DNA of 64,000 nucleotides from JASHVB01 sp035523995 (GTDB lineage Bacteria; Pseudomonadota; Alphaproteobacteria; Acetobacterales; Acetobacteraceae). The stretch covers positions 57,213-121,212 of the forward strand of contig DATKPQ010000013.1 of the NCBI GenBank assembly GCA_035523995.1, read 5' to 3'. Both the position numbers and the translations under genes were made by a program. Each line of letters opens with the position of its first letter. Within the stretch, counting starts at the first letter, position 1. Of this stretch, positions 50,748-60,069 are shown in pieces. A model generated the notes under the pieces. That model saw only the letters and a list, made by a program, of their open reading frames with translations, searched no databases and was not told the DNA's origin.

Positions 50748-53105
50748 ATGGAATTTGACCGGCGTTTCACGTTCCTGCTTTGCGCCCCCGGCTTCGGCGC
50801 CGACGACCTGGAAGGCCTGCGCCTCCAGCGGATCATCGCCGCCATCGAAGATGACGGGTTCGAGGTCGTCAAGGCGCGGCGTGTCGAAGATGCCGAACTC
50901 GCCGTCCAGACCGATGCCGCGATCGGCTGCATGGTGGTGGACTGGGGCAAGCGCGGGCTCGAGGGAAAGACTGCGGCGCTGATCAACTTGATGCGCCGCC
51001 GCGGCCTGGAGATGCCGATCGTCATCCTCGTCCGCCGCAAGCGTCTCGAAGACATCCCGGTGGAAGTGCTCGATTTCATCGACGGCTACATCTTCCTCTC
51101 CGAGGAGACGCCGGAGTTCATCGCGCGCAACCTGATCAGCCGCCTCAAGCAATACGCGGGAACATTGAAAACGCCATTCTTCGGCGCCCTGGTGGACTAC
51201 GCCGAGCAAGGCAACCAGCTCTGGACCTGCCCCGGGCATAACGGTGGCATCTTCTATAATCGCAGCCCGATCGGGCGCATCTTCGTAGAGCACCTTGGCG
51301 AGGCGGTGTTCCGCGACGACCTCGACAATTCGGTACTCGAACTCGGCGACCTTCTCACGCATGAAGGTCCGGCGCTCAAGGCCCAGAAGGAAGCCGCGGC
51401 GATCTTCGGCGCGGAGAAAACCTATTTCGTGCTCAACGGGACGTCGTCGTCCAACAAGGTCGTCCTGGGCGCGCTGGTGGCGGAGGGCGATCTCGTCTTG
51501 TTCGACCGCAACAATCACAAGGCCGCCCACCATGGCGCGCTGCTGATCAGCGGCGGCATTCCCATCTACCTGGAGACGGACCGCAACTGCTACGGATTGA
51601 TCGGCCCGATCTACGCCGAGGCGCTGGAAGAGGAAGCGATCCGCGAAAAGATCCGCCTGAACCCGCACGTGACCGATCCGCAAGCGTGGCGAAAGCCTCG
51701 CCCCTTCCGTGTCGCCGTCATAGAGCAATGCACCTATGACGGAACGATCTACAGTGCGGACATGATCCTCGCCCGCATCGGTCACCTCTGCGACTACGTG
51801 CTTTTCGACGAAGCCTGGGCTGGCTTCATGAAATTCCACCCGCTCTACGCCGGCCGTTTCGCCATGGGACTGAAAGACCTGGGAGAAAATTCGCCCGGCA
51901 TCATCGCAACGCAATCGACCCATAAGCAGCTCGCAAGTTTTTCCCAGGCCTCGCAGATCCATGTCAGGGACAGGCACATCAAGGGCCAGCGCCGCAGGGT
52001 GGAGCATCGCCGCTTCAACGAGAGTTTCCTCCAGCACGCCTCCACATCGCCGTTCTATCCCTTGTTCGCATCGCTCGACGTCGGCGCGCAGATGATGAAA
52101 GGCCGCTCGGGCATGATTCTGTGGGACGACACGGTCCGCCTCGGTATCGAGGTACGCAAGAAGCTGCGCGCAATCCGTCACGAATACGAACAAAAGGAAG
52201 CCGACCCGGCGCGGCGCTGGTTCTTCGAACCGTTCATTCCCGATCTCGTCACCGTACCGGGAGCAGAGCATGGCGATTCCATGCGCGAGGTGCCCTGGGA
52301 GAGCCTGACCACCGACGAACTCGCGAGCGATGCCCAGTTTTGGGCGTTCGAGCCGGGGGCTGCCTGGCACGGTTTCGGCCATGTGACGGAAGGCTTCGCC
52401 ATGACCGATCCCAACAAACTGATGATCCTGACGCCGGGCTTCGATCGCCGAACCGGTGCCTATACGGAGCATGGCATCCCCGCGCCCGTCGTGGCGCAAT
52501 ATCTCCGCGAAAACCGCGTCGTTGCCGAGAAAAACGACCTCAACTCGCTGTTGTTTCTGCTGACACCCGGCGTCGAGTCCAGCAAGGCCGGCACATTGCT
52601 CAGCGCGTTCGCCGCATTCAAGCGTTTGCACGACGACAATGCGCCACTCGAGGACGTCATGCCGAGATTCGTCGCGCGCTGGTCCACGCGGTACCAGGGC
52701 AGGCGTCTGCGCGACCTGTGCGCCCAGATGCACGCGTTCTATCGCGACGCCAATGTCAGCATGCTCCAGCGCCAGCAGTTCCAGCCCGCGCACCTGCCGG
52801 AGATGGCGGTGCCGCCGCATGAAGCCGCGCGCAGCCTGACGCGCAACAATGTCGACTACCTGCCGATCAGCGAAATCGCGGGCCGCGTTGCGACCACGTT
52901 GTTCGTTGTCTACCCACCCGGCATTGCGACGATCGTCCCCGGCGAGCGCCTCGGTACACACGCCACGCCCATGCTGGACTATCTCAGGATGTTCGAGCAA
53001 AGCGCCAACCTGTTTCCCGGTTTCGAAGCCGAAGTGCAAGGCCTCTACCGCGAGGTCGAGCCGGACGGGTCGATCCGCTTCTACACCTATGTGATGCAGG
53101 AATAA
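50748..53105 (+). CDS. Fold-type I Orn/Lys/Arg decarboxylase
   Basis: A 785-residue PLP enzyme of the large biodegradative ornithine/lysine/arginine decarboxylase family. An N-terminal receiver-like wing domain (about 1-130) precedes the PLP domain. CPGHNGGIFYNRSP lies at its start, HHGALLISGG supplies the stacking His, YVLFDEAWAGFMKFHP holds the PLP-nitrogen Asp, and STHKQLASFSQASQIHV carries the Schiff-base Lys. The C-terminal domain is complete. It makes agmatine, cadaverine or putrescine and may take part in acid resistance; the substrate cannot be fixed from sequence. The ATG at 50748 is preferred to GTG 50679. Followed by an acetyltransferase gene 10 nt later. Confidence 0.9.
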   Translation: MEFDRRFTFLLCAPGFGADDLEGLRLQRIIAAIEDDGFEVVKARRVEDAELAVQTDAAIGCMVVDWGKRGLEGKTAALINLMRRRGLEMPIVILVRRKRLEDIPVEVLDFIDGYIFLSEETPEFIARNLISRLKQYAGTLKTPFFGALVDYAEQGNQLWTCPGHNGGIFYNRSPIGRIFVEHLGEAVFRDDLDNSVLELGDLLTHEGPALKAQKEAAAIFGAEKTYFVLNGTSSSNKVVLGALVAEGDLVLFDRNNHKAAHHGALLISGGIPIYLETDRNCYGLIGPIYAEALEEEAIREKIRLNPHVTDPQAWRKPRPFRVAVIEQCTYDGTIYSADMILARIGHLCDYVLFDEAWAGFMKFHPLYAGRFAMGLKDLGENSPGIIATQSTHKQLASFSQASQIHVRDRHIKGQRRRVEHRRFNESFLQHASTSPFYPLFASLDVGAQMMKGRSGMILWDDTVRLGIEVRKKLRAIRHEYEQKEADPARRWFFEPFIPDLVTVPGAEHGDSMREVPWESLTTDELASDAQFWAFEPGAAWHGFGHVTEGFAMTDPNKLMILTPGFDRRTGAYTEHGIPAPVVAQYLRENRVVAEKNDLNSLLFLLTPGVESSKAGTLLSAFAAFKRLHDDNAPLEDVMPRFVARWSTRYQGRRLRDLCAQMHAFYRDANVSMLQRQQFQPAHLPEMAVPPHEAARSLTRNNVDYLPISEIAGRVATTLFVVYPPGIATIVPGERLGTHATPMLDYLRMFEQSANLFPGFEAEVQGLYREVEPDGSIRFYTYVMQE

Positions 53106-53115
53106 CCGCACCGGG

Positions 53116-53667
53116 ATGGCTGTCGTGGATCAGGACGTTGCATCACCCGGGTCGCCGATCATCGTGCGTTCATCGAACGACGACGACGTGCCGGCTATGC
53201 TCGAGATCTACCGTCACCATATCGCGCAAGGCGTCGGCAACATCGGCAGATTCGAGCAAGCGCCGTTCGCAGCCGATGATTTGAAGGCGCGCCGCAAGAA
53301 CATGCACAAGCACAAGCTGCCGCATCTCGTCGCGACAATCGACGATGCCGTGGCCGGTTACGCCTACGCCGTATTGTTCCGCAAGCGCCCAGCCTACCGA
53401 TTCACGGCCAAGCATTCGATCTACGTCCACCCTGACCGGCTCCACATGGGAGTCGGACGCACGCTGCTGCAAGCCTTGATCGAGGCCTGCGCTGCCGCCG
53501 GCTTTCGCCAGATGATCGGGTATATCGACAGTGCCAATCTCGCTTCGTTGCGGCTGCATGAGGCCTGCGGCTTTCGCCAGGTCGGTTATCTGCGCGCGGT
53601 GGCGTTTCGGTTCGGCGAATGGACCGATACCGTGCTGGTTCAGCGGGCGATCGGCCCCGAGATATGA
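53116..53667 (+). CDS. GNAT N-acetyltransferase, phosphinothricin type
   Basis: A 183-residue acetyltransferase. VRSSNDDDVPAMLEIYRHHI and the acetyl-CoA loop VHPDRLHMGVGRTLLQALIE are clear. The C-terminal ACGFRQVGYLRAVAFRFGEW is typical of the phosphinothricin acetyltransferase group. It starts 10 nt after the decarboxylase and is probably co-transcribed, so an amine or amino acid made or consumed there might be the substrate. A terminator hairpin follows directly. Confidence 0.85.
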   Translation: MAVVDQDVASPGSPIIVRSSNDDDVPAMLEIYRHHIAQGVGNIGRFEQAPFAADDLKARRKNMHKHKLPHLVATIDDAVAGYAYAVLFRKRPAYRFTAKHSIYVHPDRLHMGVGRTLLQALIEACAAAGFRQMIGYIDSANLASLRLHEACGFRQVGYLRAVAFRFGEWTDTVLVQRAIGPEI

Positions 53668-53669
53668 GT

Positions 53670-53693
53670 CGCCCGGGCCGAACGGGCGCTTTT
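53670..53693 (+). terminator. Rho-independent terminator
   Basis: CGCCCG / CGGGCG (53670-53675 and 53683-53688), 7-nt loop, then CTTTT. Placed 3 nt after the stop of the acetyltransferase gene; it should end the decarboxylase-acetyltransferase transcript. Confidence 0.6.
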
Positions 53694-53762
53694 CGGGGAT
53701 GCGGGGCGGATGCAGACGTTCCATTTGCGCGACGGCCGGGATTCCTCGAAGCAGAGTCGGGG

Positions 53763-54314
53763 TCAGGATGCCGTGATTACTTTCTCCAGCACCAGGAAAT
53801 TCAGATCGGCACGCAACGGCACGCCGACGCTGTCGTCGCCGTAAGGAAAAGGCTCGATCTCGCCAGTCGGCCGATAACCTTGCCGCTGATACCAATCGAC
53901 CAGGGCGCGCCGGATCTGAATGACGGTCATGCGGGCCCGCGTGGCGCCGCGGGCACGCACGTAAGTCTCCGCCGCGGCTACCACCTTTTTCCCCAACCCC
54001 TGCGCCTGGCGCTTCGGATCGATCGCGATCATCGAGAAATACCAGGTCGCGGCATCCAGCGCTTCGACGCAGATGCAGCCGATCACTGATCTTGCATCGC
54101 CGTTACGCGCGACCAGGACCGTCGCGGTACCGGTCGCAATCAATTGCTCGATGGCGGCGGTATCCGAACGCGGACCAGAGAGGATGCCGATCTCCGAGGT
54201 CCAGCCAGCCGCCGAATCCTCACCGCGATAGGCCGTGTTGACGACCCGCGAAACCTCGCCGGCATCCTGCAACGTCGCAGCTTCAAGAAATACCTCGTGC
54301 ATCGACATCATCAT
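53763..54314 (-). CDS. GNAT N-acetyltransferase
   Basis: A 183-residue acetyltransferase. VFLEAATLQDAGEVSRVVNTAY starts the fold, the acetyl-CoA loop is IDPKRQAQGLGKKVVAAAE, and VDWYQRQGYRPTGEIEPFPY is the C-terminal part. Substrate unknown. Five in-frame ATGs between 54329 and 54302 leave the start uncertain. It lies downstream of the hydrolase and small-protein genes on the same strand. Confidence 0.83.
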   Translation of the reverse strand: MMMSMHEVFLEAATLQDAGEVSRVVNTAYRGEDSAAGWTSEIGILSGPRSDTAAIEQLIATGTATVLVARNGDARSVIGCICVEALDAATWYFSMIAIDPKRQAQGLGKKVVAAAETYVRARGATRARMTVIQIRRALVDWYQRQGYRPTGEIEPFPYGDDSVGVPLRADLNFLVLEKVITAS

Positions 54315-54335
54315 CCGGGCAAATCGCAAATGCGA

Positions 54336-54755
54336 TTATAGCTCGGATCGTCCAGGCTCTTCCATAGCCAGAGGAATTCGAAACAGGCGGCCGGTCTCTT
54401 GCAGTGCCTCCACGGTCCATGCGCCGCCGACGCCGTCGATGATCCAATGCAGGATCGCCCACAGGTCGCGATCGACCACTGCTTCATCGAGCGGTTCCAA
54501 CGCCGGGACGATGGCATGGATTTCGACACCGGACGGGAACGCTTCGCCGCTGCGACCGATGAATACCAGGGCGTAGCTGCCACCGGAGGCCACCCGCAGG
54601 AAGCCCGGCCGGGCCAGGCCAATACGGTCCAGGTCGAAGGCGCGGACGAAGAAGTCGCGGAATTCTGCATAGTGGCCGAGCCGATCCTCGGCCAGGACGA
54701 ACGCCAGCCGCTTTCCGTCCAAGGATGGCGGCGCGATCATGGTGACACCGGTCAT
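54336..54755 (-). CDS. Conserved-type protein of unknown function
   Basis: A 139-residue soluble protein with no motif that I recognise. It has segments GKRLAFVLAEDRLGHYAEFR, FLRVASGGSYALVFIGRSG and HAIVPALEPLDEAVVDRDLW. The alternating pattern suggests an alpha/beta fold. The ATG overlaps the stop of the upstream hydrolase gene (ATGA at 54752-54755), so it is expressed with it. It may be a partner of that hydrolase; no reaction can be proposed. Confidence 0.65.
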   Translation of the reverse strand: MTGVTMIAPPSLDGKRLAFVLAEDRLGHYAEFRDFFVRAFDLDRIGLARPGFLRVASGGSYALVFIGRSGEAFPSGVEIHAIVPALEPLDEAVVDRDLWAILHWIIDGVGGAWTVEALQETGRLFRIPLAMEEPGRSEL

Positions 54756-55660
54756 GGCACGCGCCGCAGGAAATCGACGATATGGGCGGCGATCTCGGGA
54801 CCGGAATCTTCCTGGAGAAAATGGCGGCCGGTGACCAGATGCGGGCCTTCGGCCTGCGGCAGCAAATGTTTGAAACGGGTGGCGAAGATGGCGGGATTGA
54901 ACACGTCATCCTCACGGCCCCAAACCAGCAGCGCCGGCAGCGTGCATGCGCGCAATTCGCGTTCCAGCCACGCGAAGCGGTCCAGCGCGCGGGCCGTATC
55001 ATCCAGCGGAATCCAGCGCGGCCAGACCCAGGTGAGCAAGCGTGTGGCCGGATCCGACAACACCGATTCGTAGGCCGCCATCGCGCGCTCCGCGAAACGT
55101 GCGCGGTCCACCACTGACAAATAGACCCCGCGCCCCGCCAAGGCGTTATGCCGGCCCAGCAGATACGGACCGACCAGCGGCGCATGCATCATGCGCCAAG
55201 GGAAAATGCGGGTGTGGAATTCGGCGGGCGGCAGCGGCCAGCTCCAGGTGCTCATCAACACCAGCGCGCGCATACCGCCGGGGTTGCCAAGGGCGAAGCC
55301 GAGACCGGTGGGGCCGCCCCAGTCATGACTGACCAGCGTGATGCGGTCCAGGTTCAATCCGCGCAGCAGGGCTGCCAGGTTGGCGATATGGCCATCGAGC
55401 GAATGATAGTGCTCGCGCGTGGGCTTCTCTGACAGGCCGAAGCCGATCATGTCAGGAATGATGACGCGATGGCCGGCCTGGGTCAGCGGCGCCACGAAAT
55501 CGCGATACAGGAAGCCCCAGGTTGGGTTGCCATGGAGCAATACCACCGGATCGCCTGCGCCTTCGTCGACATAGTGCATGCGCCAGCCGTTCACACGGGC
55601 AAACCGCGGCGCGAACGGCCATTGTTGGTGAATGCCATCCGGCAGCGTGACGGTCTGCAT
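54752..55660 (-). CDS. Haloalkane dehalogenase-like alpha/beta hydrolase
   Basis: A 302-residue hydrolase. HGNPTWGFLYRDFV is the oxyanion motif in the form used by haloalkane dehalogenases, and VSHDWGGPTGLGFAL carries the nucleophilic Asp. The acid may be Asp in WGREDDVFNP, and GRHFLQED holds the catalytic His. The halide-stabilising Trp next to the nucleophile is present (DWGG). Dehalogenase activity is possible but not certain. It starts 8 nt before the end of the upstream LLM oxidoreductase gene and is probably in the same transcript. Confidence 0.82.
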   Translation of the reverse strand: MQTVTLPDGIHQQWPFAPRFARVNGWRMHYVDEGAGDPVVLLHGNPTWGFLYRDFVAPLTQAGHRVIIPDMIGFGLSEKPTREHYHSLDGHIANLAALLRGLNLDRITLVSHDWGGPTGLGFALGNPGGMRALVLMSTWSWPLPPAEFHTRIFPWRMMHAPLVGPYLLGRHNALAGRGVYLSVVDRARFAERAMAAYESVLSDPATRLLTWVWPRWIPLDDTARALDRFAWLERELRACTLPALLVWGREDDVFNPAIFATRFKHLLPQAEGPHLVTGRHFLQEDSGPEIAAHIVDFLRRVP

Positions 55661-55667
55661 GTGAGGC

Positions 55668-56708
55668 CTACAGCACCGCTTCGGCCACGACACGCATCGC
55701 CTCGACATTGGCTCCCTTCAGAATCATGGTGCCGAGATCGCCGCGCTTCGCCACCTCCTGCCAGGCGGCGAGACGGTGCCTGATGCGTTCCGCCGGGCCG
55801 CAGAGGGAGATCTCGTCGACCAGCTTGTCAGGGACGGCCGCGGCCGCCTCGGTCTTCTTGCCGTCCAGATAGAGATCCTGGATTGTCTTCGCGGCGCCGT
55901 CATAACCCAGCTTGATGGCGACGTCGTTGTAGTAGTTCTTCGTGCGCGCCCCCATGCCGCCGATATACAACGCCAGTTCCGGCCGCACCGCGTCGCGGCA
56001 TGCCGCCACATCGGGGCCGAGCTTCACCCGCACATAGGGCGCGACATCAAATTTTTCCAAGCTCGCGGGGCGGCCGGCCTTTTTCATGCCTTCCAGGATC
56101 GGCGCCGAGACGATCGCCGGTTGCTCTGGCGAATAGAAGATCGGCAGTACGCCGTCGGCGCATTCGCCTGATGTGCGCAAGCCTGCGGGGGTGATCGACG
56201 CCAGGTAGAACGGCAGCGACGGATCGCCATGCGTGATGCTGCGCAGTGGCTTGCCCAGGCCGGTAGCATCGGCGCCGGCATAGGGGATGTCGTATTCCTC
56301 GCCATGGAATTCCAGCGGCGCCTTGCGTTCCAGGATCTGCCGTATGATGGCGATGTATTCCTTGGTGCGCGTCATCGGCTTGCCGAAGCGCACGCCGTGC
56401 CAGCCTTCCACCACCTGCGGCCCGGACACGCCGAGACCGCACAGGAACCGCCCTCCGGAGAGATGCTGCAGCGACATCGCCGTCATTGCGGCGCAGGCGG
56501 GCGTGCGCGCGGGAATCTGCATGATGCCGGTGCCGACCTTGATGCGGCTGGTGCGCGCCAGCACCCAGGTCGCGGGGGTGACCGCATCGGTGCCGTAGGC
56601 CTCGCCGGTCCAGACTTCCGAGAAGCCGAGGCGTTCGGCTTCCAGGACCCGGTCGAGGTCCAGCTTCGGGGCGGGACCCGACATGTCCACCGTGATGCCC
56701 AGGCGCAT
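55668..56708 (-). CDS. LLM-class flavin/F420-dependent oxidoreductase
   Basis: A 346-residue luciferase-like monooxygenase with a TIM-barrel fold. MRLGITVDMSG, GFSEVWTGEAYGTDA, ARTSRIKVGTGIMQIPARTP and LSGGRFLCGLGVSGPQV are characteristic of the F420-type subgroup. F420 itself cannot be confirmed. Start ATG at 56708 follows GAAGGGAGAAAACC. First of a likely three-gene minus-strand unit: LLM oxidoreductase, dehalogenase-like hydrolase and the unknown 139-residue protein, perhaps for an organic compound used as substrate. Confidence 0.85.
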   Translation of the reverse strand: MRLGITVDMSGPAPKLDLDRVLEAERLGFSEVWTGEAYGTDAVTPATWVLARTSRIKVGTGIMQIPARTPACAAMTAMSLQHLSGGRFLCGLGVSGPQVVEGWHGVRFGKPMTRTKEYIAIIRQILERKAPLEFHGEEYDIPYAGADATGLGKPLRSITHGDPSLPFYLASITPAGLRTSGECADGVLPIFYSPEQPAIVSAPILEGMKKAGRPASLEKFDVAPYVRVKLGPDVAACRDAVRPELALYIGGMGARTKNYYNDVAIKLGYDGAAKTIQDLYLDGKKTEAAAAVPDKLVDEISLCGPAERIRHRLAAWQEVAKRGDLGTMILKGANVEAMRVVAEAVL

Positions 56709-57024
56709 GGTTTTCTCCCTTCTGTCGTTGCCAGGCCCGGGGGGCCGGCGCAATTCCGTGCCTGCAGATCAGATGCTCATCGTGAGCGAGATTGCGTCGC
56801 CGCTGCGTTCCTCGCAATGACGCGGAATGTGCCAAACCGCACGGCGACGGATCACAGCGACGGATTTGCTTGCCCGCCCACCTTCCCACTCGCGGAATTA
56901 ATCAAGGATTCATCTCTCGCACGGTAAAGGGATGCTCGACGGTTCGTGTATCCCACCAGGCACGGCGGCAACGGGTGGGGTTCGGGCGCGTGGTGGACTT
57001 ATTCAAAAATTCAACGGTATAGTC
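56709..57024. other. Intergenic region with one dispersed repeat
   Basis: 316 nt between divergent genes. The repeat at 56788-56821 is the only clear element. A TATAGT near 57018 is too close to the next start to be a useful -10. Confidence 0.45.
56788..56821. repeat. Dispersed GTCATTGCGAGG-type repeat
   Basis: Minus orientation copy: GAGATTGCGTCGCCGCTGCG then TTCCTCGCAATGAC. Confidence 0.72.
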
Positions 57025-57402
57025 ATGGCCGCGATGGCGCTCGATACGCATGCGTTCGTAAAGACCCTGACCGCAGCCGGAATGCCGGAAGCGCAAGCCG
57101 AGGCTGTGACCTCGATCGTCCGCCAGTCGCACGAAAAGTGGCTTGAGACGCTGGTGGCAAAGGATGATCTCAAGTTTGGTCTCGGCGAAGCCGAAGGCAG
57201 GGTGAAGCTCGCGCTCGCCGATTCGGCAAACAGGTTGCAGCTCGCGCTCGCTGATTCCGAAAACAGGCTGCAGCTCGCGCTGGCCGAGACCAAGGCCGAC
57301 ATCATGAAATGGATGATCGGCACCGTCGGAGGTGCCGTTATCATCAACGCAATGACCATCATTGGCGCCATGCTGGCGCTGACGAAAATGGGTGGACATT
57401 AG
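57025..57402 (+). CDS. Small coiled-coil membrane protein (DUF1640-like)
   Basis: A 125-residue protein. A helical start ALDTHAFVKTLTAAGMPEAQ is followed by a coiled-coil with three 11-residue units (LALADSANRLQ, LALADSENRLQ, LALAETKADIM) and one C-terminal membrane helix of about 20 residues. The layout resembles the bacterial DUF1640 group, related in plan to mitochondrial MCUR1/CCDC90. Function unknown. ATGs at 57025 and 57034 are both possible. It precedes thrS by 98 nt in the same direction. Confidence 0.75.
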   Translation: MAAMALDTHAFVKTLTAAGMPEAQAEAVTSIVRQSHEKWLETLVAKDDLKFGLGEAEGRVKLALADSANRLQLALADSENRLQLALAETKADIMKWMIGTVGGAVIINAMTIIGAMLALTKMGGH

Positions 57403-57499
57403 CGCAGCAACAGGTTTCATCAGCCGGGGGTTGCACGCTCACCCCGCTTCACGTCATAGACACCGTTCCACTTACCCCGCACAGGAGGAGCCTCGACCC

Positions 57500-59449
57500 A
57501 TGCCCGCCATCACCCTGCCCGACGGTTCCGTGCGCCGCTTCGACGCGCCGGTGACGGGCACGACGGTGGCCGAGGCGATCGGTCCCGGCCTCGCCCGCGT
57601 CGCGCTCGCCATGAAGCTGGATGGCAAGGTCGTCGATCTCGCCACCCCGATCGACCATGACGCCAAGCTGGTGTTCATCACCCGCCGCGATCCCGACGCG
57701 CTGGACCTGATCCGTCACGACGCCGCGCATGTGCTGGCAGAAGCGGTGCAGGCGCTCTACCCCGGCACCCAGGTCACCATCGGTCCGGCGATCGAGAACG
57801 GCTTCTATTACGATTTCGCCCGCAACGAGCCGTTCACCCCGGAGGACTTCCCCGCCATCGAAGCCAAGATGAAGGAGATCGTCGCCCGCGGCGCGCCCTT
57901 CGTCCGCTCGGTGATGGACCGCGAGGACGCCATCCGCTTCTTCAACGGCAAGGGTGAGGAGTACAAGGCCGAACTGATCCGGGACCTGCCGCGCGACGAG
58001 ACGATCAGCCTCTATACCCAGGGGGACTGGGTGGATCTGTGCCGCGGCCCGCACATGCGCTCCACTGCCGATATCGGCACAGCGTTCAAGCTGATGAAGA
58101 CCGCGGGGGCGTATTGGCGGGGCGACCACCGCAACGCCATGCTGTCGCGCATCTACGGCACGGCGTGGCGCGACCAGAAAGAGCTTGACGCCTATCTGCA
58201 CCAGCTCGAGGAAGCCGAACGCCGCGACCACCGCCGCATCGGCAAGGAGATGGACCTTTTCCACCTCCAGGAAGAAGCCGTCGGCAGCATCTTCTGGCAC
58301 CCCAACGGCTGGAAACTTTTCCGCACCGCCGAAGCGTACATGCGCCGCCGCCTGGACAACGCCGGCTACCTGGAAGTGAAGACCCCGCAGCTTCTGGACC
58401 GCGTGTTCTGGGAGAAATCCGGCCACTGGGAAGCCTATCGCCAGCACATGTTCATCGCCGAAGTGGCGGACGAAGATAAAGTGCTCGCGGTCAAGCCGAT
58501 GAACTGCCCCTGCCACGTGCAGATCTTCCGCCAGGGCATCCGCAGCTATCGCGAATTGCCGATGCGGATCGCGGAATTCGGCTCCTGTCACCGCTATGAA
58601 CCATCCGGCGCGCTGCACGGCATCATGCGGGTGCGCGCCTTTACCCAGGACGATGCGCATATCTTCTGCACGGATGATCAGATCGCACCCGAAACTGTTC
58701 GTTTTGTCGAATTGCTCGGCTCGATCTACCGCGACTTCGGTTATCCGGAGTTCCGGGTAAAATTCTCGGACCGGCCGACGCCGCGCATCGGCTCGGACGC
58801 GATGTGGGACAAGGCGGAAGCGGCGTTGAAAGAGGCCTGCGCTATTGCCGGCGTGGAATACACGCTGAACCCGGGCGAAGGTGCGTTTTATGGTCCCAAG
58901 CTGGAGTTCGTCCTGCGCGACGCAATCGGCCGTGACTGGCAGTGCGGCACGTTGCAGGTGGACTATTTCCTGCCGGAACGGCTGGGCGCCGAATACGTTG
59001 CCGAGGACGGCAGCCGCCGTGTTCCCGTGATGTTGCACCGGGCCATCCTGGGCAGCTTCGAACGATTCCTGGGCGTCACGATCGAGCATTATGCGGGCCG
59101 CTTCCCGCTATGGCTGGCGCCGGTTCCCGTGGTTGTGGCAACGATCGTCTCCGACGCGGACGACTATGCGCGGGAGGTGGCGGCGGCGTTCAACCGGGCC
59201 GGCCTGGCGGCCCAGCTCGACCTCAGCAACCAGAAGATCAACGCCAAGGTGCGCGACCACAGCCTGACGCATGTCCCGGTGCTGGCGGTTGTCGGCCGCA
59301 AGGAGGCGGAGAACCGCACGGTTGCCCTGCGCCGGCTGGGCGGGGCGGCGCAGGAGGTTTTGCCGCTCGCCGAGGCGATTTCGCGGCTTGCAGCAGAGGC
59401 GACCCCACCCGATCTTAAGGAAGTCGCAACCTCTGTTGGGACAGCTTGA
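57500..59449 (+). CDS. thrS: Threonyl-tRNA synthetase
   Basis: A 649-residue class II synthetase that charges tRNA-Thr. The TGS domain starts MPAITLPDGSVRRFDAPVTG. The second, editing domain has HDAAHVLAEAVQALYP (HxxxH). The catalytic core has zinc ligands in MNCPCHVQIF and a His later in ARAFTQDDAHIF-like and VMLHRAI segments, plus FGSCHRYEPSGALHG. The anticodon domain is complete (QLDLSNQKINAKVRDHS). AGGAGGAG at 57483-57490 selects the ATG at 57500. The next gene, infC, begins 83 nt later. Confidence 0.96.
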   Translation: MPAITLPDGSVRRFDAPVTGTTVAEAIGPGLARVALAMKLDGKVVDLATPIDHDAKLVFITRRDPDALDLIRHDAAHVLAEAVQALYPGTQVTIGPAIENGFYYDFARNEPFTPEDFPAIEAKMKEIVARGAPFVRSVMDREDAIRFFNGKGEEYKAELIRDLPRDETISLYTQGDWVDLCRGPHMRSTADIGTAFKLMKTAGAYWRGDHRNAMLSRIYGTAWRDQKELDAYLHQLEEAERRDHRRIGKEMDLFHLQEEAVGSIFWHPNGWKLFRTAEAYMRRRLDNAGYLEVKTPQLLDRVFWEKSGHWEAYRQHMFIAEVADEDKVLAVKPMNCPCHVQIFRQGIRSYRELPMRIAEFGSCHRYEPSGALHGIMRVRAFTQDDAHIFCTDDQIAPETVRFVELLGSIYRDFGYPEFRVKFSDRPTPRIGSDAMWDKAEAALKEACAIAGVEYTLNPGEGAFYGPKLEFVLRDAIGRDWQCGTLQVDYFLPERLGAEYVAEDGSRRVPVMLHRAILGSFERFLGVTIEHYAGRFPLWLAPVPVVVATIVSDADDYAREVAAAFNRAGLAAQLDLSNQKINAKVRDHSLTHVPVLAVVGRKEAENRTVALRRLGGAAQEVLPLAEAISRLAAEATPPDLKEVATSVGTA

Positions 59450-59532
59450 TCCCGGGTGGAATGATCGGCCACACTGGCGGCCGGTCGGGCCGCCCGCCCG
59501 ACGATAACCGAAACAGCAACAGGAGAGACCCC

Positions 59533-60069
59533 ATAGCCCGACCCCCCATGCCCGCGCCAGCGCCCCGCGGCGGGCCCCGCGTCAATGAGGAGATTCGTTC
59601 CCCCCAGGTGCGTCTGATCGACGACAAAGGCGAAATGGCCGGCGTGATGAGTGCGCGTGAAGCGCAGCAGCGCGCCTATGCCGTGGGTCTCGATCTCCTT
59701 GAGATCAGCCCGAACGCCGAACCCCCCGTGGTCAAGATCCTCGACTACGGCAAATATAAATATGAACAACAGAAGAAGCGAAACGAAGCCAGGAAGAAGC
59801 AGAAGGTCATCGAGATCAAGGAGATCAAGGTCCGCCCGAACATCGATGAGAACGACTATCAGGTGAAGATGCGCGCCATGAAGTCGTTCATCGAGGAGGG
59901 GGACAAGGTCAAGGTGACGCTGCGTTTCCGCGGCCGCGAGATGGCCCACCAGGACCTTGGCGTGAAGGTGCTGGAGCGGATCCGCTCCGAGATGGACCCG
60001 ATGTCCAAGGTGGAGCAAATGCCGCGGATGGAAAACCGGCAGATGGTGATGGTGCTGTCGCCGCGGTAA
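59533..60069 (+). CDS. infC: Translation initiation factor IF-3, rare ATA start
   Basis: A 178-residue IF-3 that binds the 30S subunit and discriminates start codons. GPRVNEEIRSPQVRLIDDKG starts the N-domain; DLLEISPNAEPPVVKILDYG, YKYEQQKKRNEARKKQK (linker) and the C-domain KVTLRFRGREMAHQDLG follow. AGGAGAG at 59520-59526 is 6 nt from an ATA codon at 59533; the nearest ATG (59548) is 21 nt away. IF-3 genes commonly use rare starts (AUU, AUA) for autoregulation, so ATA is chosen. thrS-infC order is classical, but rpmI and rplT do not follow here. Confidence 0.93.
   Translation: MARPPMPAPAPRGGPRVNEEIRSPQVRLIDDKGEMAGVMSAREAQQRAYAVGLDLLEISPNAEPPVVKILDYGKYKYEQQKKRNEARKKQKVIEIKEIKVRPNIDENDYQVKMRAMKSFIEEGDKVKVTLRFRGREMAHQDLGVKVLERIRSEMDPMSKVEQMPRMENRQMVMVLSPR

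Noticed and set aside
50568..53111. An 847-codon minus-strand frame opposite the decarboxylase
   Set aside because: Long antisense frames are common in GC-rich genes; the plus strand carries the full PLP enzyme.
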